DNA of 5,297 nt from contig JAFDFO010000239.1 in the NCBI GenBank assembly GCA_019309815.1, positions 1-5,297 of the forward strand. The letters are read 5' to 3'. The DNA comes from Deltaproteobacteria bacterium. GTDB lineage: Bacteria; Desulfobacterota; Desulfobacteria; Desulfobacterales; C00003060. Made by a program: the position numbers and the translations under genes. Position 1 is the first letter of the stretch; every line of letters starts with the position of its first letter. The notes below the pieces were generated by a model. The model had not been told where the DNA came from. It made no database searches and saw nothing but the letters and a program-made list of their open reading frames with translations. This document shows positions 1-5,297 of this stretch, one piece after another.

Positions 1-471
1 ATTCTGGCTTTCTTTGCCTTTCAAACACTGCCCGTCAACTATGCCGGGATCTTGTTGATCGCCGTTGCCTTGATCCTGTTCATTCTTGAGATGAAGGTGA
101 CCAGCTACGGTCTTCTGAGCATGGGCGGCGTCATCTCGCTCTTTTTGGGATCGTTGATGCTGTTCGAGGGGACTGGACCTGAAATGCGCCTCTCCTGGAG
201 TGTGCTGATTCCAACGGTCATCATGGTGTCTGGTTTTTTTGTGGTGGATGCGGGCCTTGTCTTTCGCTCACAGATATCCAAGCCGAGAACTGGCGACAAG
301 GGATTGATCGGGGAGGTTGGTGTGGTCAAGGAACGGCTTGCCCCTGACGGCAAGGTTTTTGTTCACGGGGAACTTTGGAACGCCGAAGCGCCTGAACCGA
401 TCGAGGCCGGGGCCAAGATTCAAGTCGTTGCGGTGGATCAGCTTGTTCTGAAGGTCCAGGAGATGAAGTAA
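1..471 (+). CDS. NfeD family membrane protein (long form, membrane serine-protease class), C-terminal part
   Basis: The reading frame is open from the first base, so the gene begins upstream and only the last 156 residues are visible. A TTG at 52 is not the real start, because the frame before it already encodes the family stretch LPVNYAGILL (residues 10-19). Three hydrophobic segments follow at roughly residues 1-29, 37-55 and 68-88. A soluble C-terminal domain at about 95-156 opens with TGDKGLIGEVGVV, the typical NfeD OB-fold entry. This tail matches the long NfeD form, in which an N-terminal ClpP-like serine protease precedes the membrane region. Such proteins pair with stomatin/SPFH proteins and act in membrane quality control. 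The protease domain would lie outside the window, so its presence is inferred. No SPFH partner gene follows here; a gap of about 430 bases comes next. An aspartate inside the third membrane segment (residue 83) is slightly unusual. Confidence 0.9.
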   Translation: MLAFFAFQTLPVNYAGILLIAVALILFILEMKVTSYGLLSMGGVISLFLGSLMLFEGTGPEMRLSWSVLIPTVIMVSGFFVVDAGLVFRSQISKPRTGDKGLIGEVGVVKERLAPDGKVFVHGELWNAEAPEPIEAGAKIQVVAVDQLVLKVQEMK

Positions 472-575
472 GATGAAGGCCTTTTCCTGGACACATCCGG
501 GGGTTTGGTATGCAGAGCTAACAGGAGCGGCAGGTGAACAGTCAACGGCCACAAGGGGCTGCCAAGGTAATAAAA

Positions 576-604
576 TTGACATTATCAATGAGGTATTATA
601 CACT
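576..604 (+). promoter_or_regulatory. Putative sigma70-type promoter
   Basis: A perfect -35 box TTGACA (576-581) is followed after 17 bases by TACACT (599-604), which matches four of six positions of TATAAT. An alternative -10, TATACA at 597-602, would have a 15-base spacer. The surroundings are AT-rich, unlike the flanking coding DNA. Transcription would start near 611, giving an untranslated leader of about 290 bases before the secretion ATPase, or about 55 bases before the microprotein frame. It is the most convincing promoter in the window. Confidence 0.5.
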
Positions 605-666
605 AATTAACGGAGTTTAATACAAATCAAACCCTTCTGCATAAAGGACGGGATCTGATTAGGGCA

Positions 667-846
667 TTGATATTGCTCTTGTTCCGGCGGTACAGGGGTG
701 ATAGAGGGGAGTCTCTTTCATGGCCGGACTCCGGTTTCTTGAACTTTTCTCGATACTTCATTGCCGTTTTTTTGATCGTTGCCGGGGCCCAGAGACTTTA
801 CAGGTTGTATTCTCCCAAAGATCGAGAACCGCCAGGAGACGGGTAG
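667..846 (+). CDS. Possible small single-pass membrane protein, non-ATG start
   Basis: This frame is open from 607 to the TAG at 844-846 and has no ATG. TTG at 667 gives 59 residues and TTG at 673 gives 57. CTG at 655, six bases after AAAGGA (643-648), is another option. The N-terminus is hydrophobic then arginine-rich (LLLFRRYRG). A membrane-like segment at residues 24-41 contains YFIAVFLIVAGA, and a charged tail, YRLYSPKDREPPGDG, follows. This pattern would suit a small anchored protein with a cytoplasmic tail. Counted by hand, about 58% of third codon positions are G or C, against about 45% in the overlapping ATG frame at 720-908, which favours this frame. It lies downstream of the 576-604 promoter and 52 bases before the secretion ATPase. 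I recognise no family, and it may be chance or a decayed remnant. Confidence 0.3.
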   Translation: MILLLFRRYRGDRGESLSWPDSGFLNFSRYFIAVFLIVAGAQRLYRLYSPKDREPPGDG

Positions 847-898
847 TAGAGACATTCGTCTGGAACAAAACTCTTTTCACATGGAGATTTGATCGATC

Positions 899-1966
899 AT
901 GGTCGTAGTAGACTTGGCAAAAGACGAGACGGCTAAGAACGGCGTGGCCAAGGGTGCGGTTTGTGAAGACGACTTCGGCTATCAAGAAAGGCTCCTCGAA
1001 ATTACGAACCGCGTACACGCCGCAAGCAACATTGATGAAATCCTGATTGATTTGCAGGGTGATATCACCAAGTTGTTCGACGCTGAGCGGCTGACGATAT
1101 ACGTGGTGGACGGGATCAAGAAGGACCTCGTGTCCAGGGTCAAGTCCGGCGATGAGATCACCGAGATACGCGTTCCGATTTCCACCAACAGCCTTGCAGG
1201 CTATGCAGCGTATAAAGGACGGTTGCTCAACATCAATAATGTGTACAATGAAGACGAGTTGGGGGGTATTGATCCGAAGCTGAAGTTTGACAGGACTTGG
1301 GATGAAAAGACCGGGTTCAGGACGCGACAGGTGCTGGTCGCGCCCGTGAATTTCCAGAAGTATCTCATGGGGGCGATTCAGCTTATCAATCGCAAGGATG
1401 GCACGGGGTTTACCGAGCGAGAGGAAGAAGCCGTCCAGGAACTGGCCCAGACCCTTGGGATTGCACTGTTCAATCAGAAGAGGATGGCAAAGGCCCGTCC
1501 GGGCAAGTTTGATTATCTCATAGAAAACGGGCTCATTACGCAAAAGGAACTAGAGAAGGCGATACTCGAGGCGCGCAAAACAAGGCAGGAGATTGAAGAC
1601 CTCCTTCAGAAAGCCTTTAAGGTTACTAGGAAGGATATTGGGCAGGCTCTGAGCCACTACTATAAAGCACCATTTGTTGAGTTCAACGAACGGGTGCCAA
1701 TTCCGGGTGATCTTTTGGCCGGACTCAAGGTGCCGTTTATGCGGAAGAATTGCTGGGTTCCCCTTGGACAGGATAAGGAAGGCAGACAGGTCATCATTGC
1801 CATCGACAACCCATACCATCTTCAGAAAGCGGACATGATCAAGGCCCTTTTCCCGGGGAAGGAACTGGTCTTCCATGTATCACTTAAGGAGGATATCGAA
1901 AAGTACATATTATCGGGCAGCTGGAGGAGGAGGAGGCTGAAATTGAGGACGCAGAAAGGGGTGTAA
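899..1966 (+). CDS. GspE/PilB-type secretion ATPase, N-terminal part: GAF plus MshEN domains (frameshifted)
   Basis: The ATG at 899 is the first start after an in-frame TGA at 890-892, with GGAGA at 883-887 as a somewhat distant ribosome site (11 bases). Residues about 25-195 form a GAF sensor domain: LLEITNRVHAASNIDEIL, then FDAERLTIYVVD, IPISTNS-like RVPISTNSLAGYAA, VLVAPV, MGAIQLINRKDG and FTEREEE. Residues about 200-336 form the MshEN/GspE N-terminal domain (YLIENGLITQKELEKAI, then APFVEF, VPLG and VIIAIDNP). The family continues directly into the ATPase core, but here the last 16 or so residues after ILSG are out of frame. They read SWRRRRLKLRTQKGV and stop at 1964-1966. The neighbouring frame instead encodes an acidic linker and the ATPase. 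GAF domains bind small ligands and some MshEN domains bind cyclic di-GMP, so this half is probably regulatory. On its own it would have no ATPase activity. Confidence 0.85.
   Translation: MVVVDLAKDETAKNGVAKGAVCEDDFGYQERLLEITNRVHAASNIDEILIDLQGDITKLFDAERLTIYVVDGIKKDLVSRVKSGDEITEIRVPISTNSLAGYAAYKGRLLNINNVYNEDELGGIDPKLKFDRTWDEKTGFRTRQVLVAPVNFQKYLMGAIQLINRKDGTGFTEREEEAVQELAQTLGIALFNQKRMAKARPGKFDYLIENGLITQKELEKAILEARKTRQEIEDLLQKAFKVTRKDIGQALSHYYKAPFVEFNERVPIPGDLLAGLKVPFMRKNCWVPLGQDKEGRQVIIAIDNPYHLQKADMIKALFPGKELVFHVSLKEDIEKYILSGSWRRRRLKLRTQKGV
1910..1921 (+). other. Frameshift site splitting the secretion ATPase gene
   Basis: The upstream frame encodes good GspE N-domain sequence to about KEDIEKYILSG (codons to 1918). 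The frame one base back is open only from 1888 and encodes a family-like acidic linker from 1921, LEEEEAEIEDAERGV, followed by TEEDSAIVQMVNKIILDAYE without a break. Restoring one base, for example a fourth G at 1915-1917, would read ILSGQLEEEE and give 760 codons from 899 to 3177. That integer length supports a single one-base loss, either a real mutation or a sequencing or assembly error. The exact base cannot be fixed from the sequence alone. Confidence 0.8.
1923..1936 (+). repeat. GGA trinucleotide run beside the frameshift
   Basis: Four GGA units plus GG form a 14-base purine run. In the restored frame it encodes a run of glutamates. In the upstream frame it encodes four consecutive arginines from AGG codons. 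The run also resembles a very strong Shine-Dalgarno sequence, but no in-frame ATG, GTG or TTG lies at a suitable distance behind it. Triplet slippage here would not change the frame, so the run does not itself explain the frameshift. Confidence 0.6.
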
Positions 1967-1992
1967 CCGAAGAGGACAGCGCTATTGTTCAA

Positions 1993-3177
1993 ATGGTCAA
2001 TAAGATTATCCTGGATGCCTACGAGCGAGATGCCTCGGATATTCATATTGAACCTTACCCTGGAAAGAAACACACCGAGGTTCGGCTCAGGATTGACGGC
2101 ACGTGCCAGCTCTATCAGACCGTTCCGTACAATCATCGTAGCGCCCTCGTCTCCCGCCTCAAAATCATGTCCGATCTGGACATTGCTGAACGCCGTAAGC
2201 CGCAGGACGGCAAGATAAAGTTCAAGAAGTACGGCGGGAAGGACATTGAGCTTCGCGTGGCCACGGTGCCCACAGCGGGCGGCATGGAAGATGTGGTGCT
2301 GCGTATCTTGCAGGCAGGTGAACCCATACCTCTTGATAAGATGGGATTTGCAGAACATTGTTTTGAAAGATTCATAAGCGTCATTACCAAGCCTTACGGA
2401 ATGATTTTGGTGGTCGGGCCGACAGGGTCCGGAAAGACCACAACGCTGCACTCCGCGCTTGCCTATATCAATAAACCTGACGTCAAGATATGGACCGCTG
2501 AAGACCCGGTGGAGATCACGCAGGCGGGACTGCGGCAGGTTCAAACCCAAGCCAAGATCGGTTTTAATTTTGCTGAGGCCATGCGTTCGTTCTTGAGAGC
2601 AGACCCGGACGTCATCATGGTCGGGGAGATGCGCGACGAGGAGACAGCGCACATCGGCGTTGAGGCCTCATTGACCGGACATCTCCTCTTTTCGACGCTG
2701 CATACAAACAGCGCCCCTGAGAGCATTACGCGCCTCCTTGACATGGGTATGGATCCTTTCAATTTTGCCGATGCCATCCTGTGCATCCTTGCCCAGCGGC
2801 TGGTTCGCACCCTCTGCAAGAACTGTAAGAAGTCTTACCATCCTTCTAAGCCGGAATATGAAGAACTGGTGCGGGAGTATGGCGAGAAGGAGTTCCCGAA
2901 ACAGCTTAACATCCCCTATACGGACAAGCTGATGCTCAACAAAGGTGTAGGTTGTCAGGAATGCAGCAATACCGGGTATCGGGGTCGTATAGGGATTCAT
3001 GAACTCCTGATGGGAACCGATGAGATGAAGCACCTGATCCAGCAAAAGGCATCCATGAACTTCATTCGGGAGCAGGCGATTGAGGACGGGATGAGGTCCT
3101 TGAAGCAGGACGGTATTGATAAGGTCTTTCAAGGCCATACCGATCTACTAGAAGTCAGGAAAGTCTGTATTAAGTAA
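1993..3177 (+). CDS. GspE/PilB-type secretion ATPase, C-terminal ATPase part (frameshifted)
   Basis: This is the catalytic half of the gene that begins at 899. The family match runs back in frame to about 1918; ATG 1993 is only the first ATG and lacks a convincing ribosome site. Counting from it, ASDIHIEP (14-21) opens the domain, with conserved arginines at 31, 33 and 67-68. Walker A is GPTGSGKTT (142-150) and the Asp box is WTAEDPVEI (167-175). Walker B is LRADPDVIMVGE (201-212) and the His box is LTGHLLFSTLHTNSA (227-241). Cys 275, 278, 321 and 324 form the tetracysteine zinc site typical of GspE. Such hexameric ATPases sit on the inner membrane and drive pseudopilus or pilus assembly in type II secretion or type IV pili. 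No inner-membrane partner, secretin or pilin gene follows; uvrB comes next. All catalytic motifs are intact, which suggests the frameshift is recent or an error. Type II secretion versus pilus cannot be decided from this sequence. Confidence 0.87.
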   Translation: MVNKIILDAYERDASDIHIEPYPGKKHTEVRLRIDGTCQLYQTVPYNHRSALVSRLKIMSDLDIAERRKPQDGKIKFKKYGGKDIELRVATVPTAGGMEDVVLRILQAGEPIPLDKMGFAEHCFERFISVITKPYGMILVVGPTGSGKTTTLHSALAYINKPDVKIWTAEDPVEITQAGLRQVQTQAKIGFNFAEAMRSFLRADPDVIMVGEMRDEETAHIGVEASLTGHLLFSTLHTNSAPESITRLLDMGMDPFNFADAILCILAQRLVRTLCKNCKKSYHPSKPEYEELVREYGEKEFPKQLNIPYTDKLMLNKGVGCQECSNTGYRGRIGIHELLMGTDEMKHLIQQKASMNFIREQAIEDGMRSLKQDGIDKVFQGHTDLLEVRKVCIK

Positions 3178-3222
3178 ACGTCTCGGTAATTCCATAAAGA
3201 CCCATTACCATATCCCCCCATC

Positions 3223-3276
3223 GTTCGCGCGGAGCTGCACCCCGTGTCCGTTATGCCAATTCCGCGCGGAGCGAAC
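3223..3276. repeat. GC-rich imperfect inverted repeat containing a 10-bp direct repeat
   Basis: The 10-mer CGCGCGGAGC occurs at 3226-3235 and again at 3263-3272. The second copy overlaps a perfect 10-bp palindrome, TCCGCGCGGA (3261-3270). The region can also fold as one hairpin: GTTC (3223-3226) with GAAC (3273-3276), then GCGCGGA (3227-3233) with TCCGCGC (3261-3267), leaving GGAGC bulged. No T-tract follows, so it is not a standard terminator. It fills most of the gap between the ATPase and uvrB and could be a dispersed repeat, a protein site or an RNA structure. Confidence 0.45.
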
Positions 3277-3299
3277 CACGTTTCACTTCATCATGTAAC

Positions 3300-3315
3300 C
3301 TGTGGAGCAAAGCAG
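3300..3315 (+). promoter_or_regulatory. Weak LexA-like (SOS) box before uvrB
   Basis: CTGT (3300-3303), eight bases, then GCAG (3312-3315) matches the gammaproteobacterial SOS consensus CTGT-N8-ACAG at seven of eight fixed positions. It ends nine bases before the proposed uvrB start. uvrB is an SOS gene in E. coli, which makes the place meaningful. However, the spacer is not AT-rich, LexA sites differ among delta-type bacteria, and one such match in a 150-base gap is not very rare by chance. Confidence 0.22.
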
Positions 3316-3324
3316 AGCTAAGCC

Positions 3325-5297
3325 TTGTCCGCCTTCAGACTGATTTCAGACTTTACGCCAAGAGGTGACCAACCGGCAGCGATCGAGCAGTTGAGTCAGG
3401 GGGTCAAAGATGGTCTCCGTCAACAGGTGCTCCTGGGTGTGACCGGTTCGGGCAAGACTTTCACCATGGCTCATGTCATAGCAGGGTCAAACAAACCCAC
3501 CCTAGTGATTGCTCCAAACAAGACGTTGGCCGCCCAGCTCTACGAGGAATTCAAGACTCTCTTTCCGGAAAATGCAGTGGAGTATTTTGTCAGCTATTAT
3601 GACTACTATCAGCCTGAGGCCTACCTGCCGGTTACCGACACCTACATTGAAAAAGACGCCTCGATCAATGAAATGATCGACAGATTGCGGCATTCAGCCA
3701 CGCGGTCTGTCATAGCCCGGCGCGACGTGATTGTGGTCGCGAGTGTGTCGTGCATCTTTGGTCTGGGGTCACCCGAAGATTATCTGGAGATGTGTCTTAA
3801 GCTTAAGCCTGGGGTTGCGCTGGTTCGAGACGTGATGTTGAGTCGGCTTGTGGCCATGCACTACTCCCGCAACGATTATGATTTCCACAGGGATACTTTC
3901 CGGGTAAGGGGAGACCGGGTGGAAATCTTCCCGGCGTATGAGGACGACAGAGCGATCCGCGTGGAGTTCTTTGGTGACACCATCGAGCACATCCATGAAA
4001 TCGACCCTCTGATAGGGAAGGTCGTAAAGCCTCTCAAGGGAGTGATTGTCTACCCGGCAAGCCATTACGTCACCTCAAGAGTCACCTTGAATCAAGCGGT
4101 TAGAACGATTAGAGAGGAACTCAAGGAGCGTATCGCACATTTTCAACATGGAAAGAGATGGATTGAGGCCCAGCGTATTGAGGAGCGCACTGATTTTGAT
4201 CTGGAGATGATGCGTGAGCTGGGCTACTGCCAGGGGATCGAAAACTACTCCCGCCACGTGACCGGCAGAAGCCCGGGGGAACCTCCTCCGACCCTGATCG
4301 ACTATTTCCCGCAGGATTTCCTCCTTTTTGTTGACGAAAGCCACATTGCCGTTCCTCAGCTGCACGGCATGTACCGCGGAGATCGTTCCAGAAAGGAGAC
4401 GTTGGTCGAGCATGGATTCAGGCTCCTTTCTGCCCTGGACAACAGGCCCCTCACGTTTCAAGAATTTACGGAGAAGGTGTCCCAGGTGATCTACGTATCC
4501 GCCACACCGGGCGACTACGAAGTCGAGATGGCCGGTGGACAGGTCGTTGAGCAGATCATCCGTCCCACCGGGCTCATCGATCCCAAGGTCATGGTGAGGC
4601 CTGCTGAGGATCAGGTGGATGACCTTCTTGAGGAGATCAGGGTCCGCGAAGAGCGGAAAGAAAGAGTGCTCGTCACAACCCTGACCAAACGGATGGCAGA
4701 GGACTTGACCGACTACTACGGGGATCTGGGCGTCAGGGTCCGCTACCTTCACTCAGACATAGCCACGATGGAACGTATTGAAATCATACGCAATTTACGC
4801 CTTGGTCTCTTTGATGTTCTCATCGGGATCAATCTGCTCAGGGAGGGACTCGATTTGCCCGAGGTCAGCCTGGTGGCCATCCTGGACGCTGATAAAGAGG
4901 GGTTTCTTCGCTCAGCGCGTTCTTTGATTCAGACGTGCGGTCGGGCGGCAAGGAATGTTTTTGGCACGGTGATCCTCTATGCGGATCGTGTGACACGATC
5001 CATGCAGTGGGCCGTTGATGAGACGAATCGGCGGCGCAGGCTTCAGGCAGCGTTTAACGAGGAGCACGGCATCACGCCGGAGACCATACAAAAGGATATC
5101 ACGAGCATACTTACCTCGGTGTACGAAGCGGACTACGTTACAGTCCCCACCGTATCGGAGCCCCTATCTGAGTTTCAGTCGATGGACGATCTCGACCATA
5201 TGATTCAGGAACTCGAATCTGAGATGAAAAGAGCGGTACAGGAGCTGGCTTTTGAAAAGGCCGCGGAATTGAGGGATCAGCTCAAGGAGCTTCGAGC
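3325..5297 (+). CDS. uvrB: UvrABC system protein B (excision nuclease subunit), nearly complete, 3' end cut off
   Basis: UvrB is the damage-verifying helicase-like subunit of nucleotide excision repair: UvrA loads it on DNA and it then recruits UvrC. The frame is open from TTG 3325 to the window end (657 codons). A stop lies at 3319-3321 and no other start is nearby. The product begins SAFRLISDFTPRGDQPAAI, exactly the family N-terminus, so TTG is well supported although the ribosome site is weak. Walker A is GVTGSGKT (38-45). The damage-probing beta-hairpin begins SYYDYYQPEAYLP (90-102). Motif II is DESH (337-340), then SATPGDYE (392-399), INLLREGLDLPEV (502-514) and motif VI QTCGRAARN (536-544). 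The C-terminal UVR helix pair that contacts UvrC spans about 623-657 (FEKAAELRDQLKEL). Against the usual ~670 residues, only about 10-20 are missing. All key motifs are intact, so it should be functional. It is probably expressed separately from the ATPase upstream. Confidence 0.97.
   Translation, partial: MSAFRLISDFTPRGDQPAAIEQLSQGVKDGLRQQVLLGVTGSGKTFTMAHVIAGSNKPTLVIAPNKTLAAQLYEEFKTLFPENAVEYFVSYYDYYQPEAYLPVTDTYIEKDASINEMIDRLRHSATRSVIARRDVIVVASVSCIFGLGSPEDYLEMCLKLKPGVALVRDVMLSRLVAMHYSRNDYDFHRDTFRVRGDRVEIFPAYEDDRAIRVEFFGDTIEHIHEIDPLIGKVVKPLKGVIVYPASHYVTSRVTLNQAVRTIREELKERIAHFQHGKRWIEAQRIEERTDFDLEMMRELGYCQGIENYSRHVTGRSPGEPPPTLIDYFPQDFLLFVDESHIAVPQLHGMYRGDRSRKETLVEHGFRLLSALDNRPLTFQEFTEKVSQVIYVSATPGDYEVEMAGGQVVEQIIRPTGLIDPKVMVRPAEDQVDDLLEEIRVREERKERVLVTTLTKRMAEDLTDYYGDLGVRVRYLHSDIATMERIEIIRNLRLGLFDVLIGINLLREGLDLPEVSLVAILDADKEGFLRSARSLIQTCGRAARNVFGTVILYADRVTRSMQWAVDETNRRRRLQAAFNEEHGITPETIQKDITSILTSVYEADYVTVPTVSEPLSEFQSMDDLDHMIQELESEMKRAVQELAFEKAAELRDQLKELR

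Larger units (their letters stand above)
472..898. other. Intergenic stretch without a secure gene
   Basis: These 427 bases separate nfeD from the secretion ATPase. They contain a sigma70-like promoter (576-604), a possible membrane microprotein frame (667-846), and two Shine-Dalgarno-like runs, AAAGGA at 643-648 and GGGGAG at 706-711. A 45-codon ATG frame at 473-610 starts one base after the nfeD stop, but its composition is not protein-like and it runs through the promoter. A 5-bp inverted repeat (GGCAG 529-533, CTGCC 559-563) has a 25-base loop and no T-tract, so I do not call it a terminator. I recognise no riboswitch or structured RNA. Confidence 0.6.

Noticed and set aside
473..610. 45-codon ATG frame one base after the nfeD stop
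   Set aside because: It has no recognisable or hydrophobic pattern, passes through the promoter boxes, and its start has no clear separate ribosome site beyond the end of nfeD.
891..898. Palindrome GATCGATC directly before the ATPase start
   Set aside because: It is too short and common (two overlapping GATC sites) to claim a regulatory role.
758..1543. Long minus-strand open frame (261 codons)
   Set aside because: It lies opposite the GAF domain coding frame, shows no recognisable domain, and is explained as an antisense shadow.
1898..1966. Programmed -1 frameshifting as the explanation of the split gene
   Set aside because: There is no X-XXY-YYZ heptamer. The A-AAG site would replace the family-like KYILSG residues, and the Shine-Dalgarno-like run is downstream, not upstream. 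A one-base loss is simpler.
1822..2652. Long minus-strand open frame (276 codons)
   Set aside because: It is antisense to the ATPase core, which has clear catalytic motifs on the + strand.
3185..3209. Inverted repeat GGTAAT/ATTACC after the ATPase stop, considered as a terminator
   Set aside because: The stem is only 6 bp and AT-rich with a 13-base loop, and it is followed by a C-run rather than T.
4075..4752. Minus-strand open frame (225 codons)
   Set aside because: It is wholly inside uvrB on the opposite strand and has no recognisable family.
4909..4956. Unusual residues in UvrB near motif VI (Ala 531, Cys 538)
   Set aside because: The E. coli protein has Glu and Ile there from memory, but the catalytic Arg/Gly residues are intact and the change is probably lineage-specific, not evidence of inactivation.

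Overview
The window looks like a chromosomal stretch of a Gram-negative bacterium, most likely Desulfobacterota or another delta-type proteobacterium. That placement is inferred from three things: a GAF-fused secretion ATPase, a long-form NfeD tail, and the style of the UvrB sequence. Base composition is close to half GC by eye. Every supported gene lies on the + strand. There is no sign of phage, transposon, CRISPR, tRNA or rRNA.

Layout. (1) 1-471 is the 3' end of a long-form NfeD (membrane serine-protease class) gene: three membrane segments followed by a C-terminal OB-fold. (2) 472-898 has no secure gene. It holds a good sigma70-type promoter (TTGACA, 17 bp, TACACT at 576-604) and a possible ~59-residue single-pass membrane microprotein that lacks an ATG start (667-846). 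(3) 899-3177 is one secretion/pilus assembly ATPase of the GspE/PilB family, with order GAF, MshEN (GspE N-terminal), RecA-type ATPase with a tetracysteine zinc site. A -1 frameshift near 1910-1921 splits it into two reading frames. Adding one base restores a single 759-residue protein. (4) 3178-3324 is a short gap with a GC-rich imperfect hairpin containing a 10-bp direct repeat, and a weak LexA-like box just before uvrB. (5) 3325-5297 is nearly all of uvrB, starting at TTG and cut off by the window end about 10-20 residues before its expected C-terminus.

The genes do not form an obvious pathway. NfeD acts in membrane quality control, the GspE-like ATPase powers a type II secretion or type IV pilus machine whose other parts are not here, and UvrB is core nucleotide excision repair. 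The strongest point of interest is the broken, apparently orphan GAF-MshEN-GspE gene. Next are the promoter with its non-ATG membrane microprotein and the hairpin before uvrB. I do not see convincing evidence for a wholly new system.
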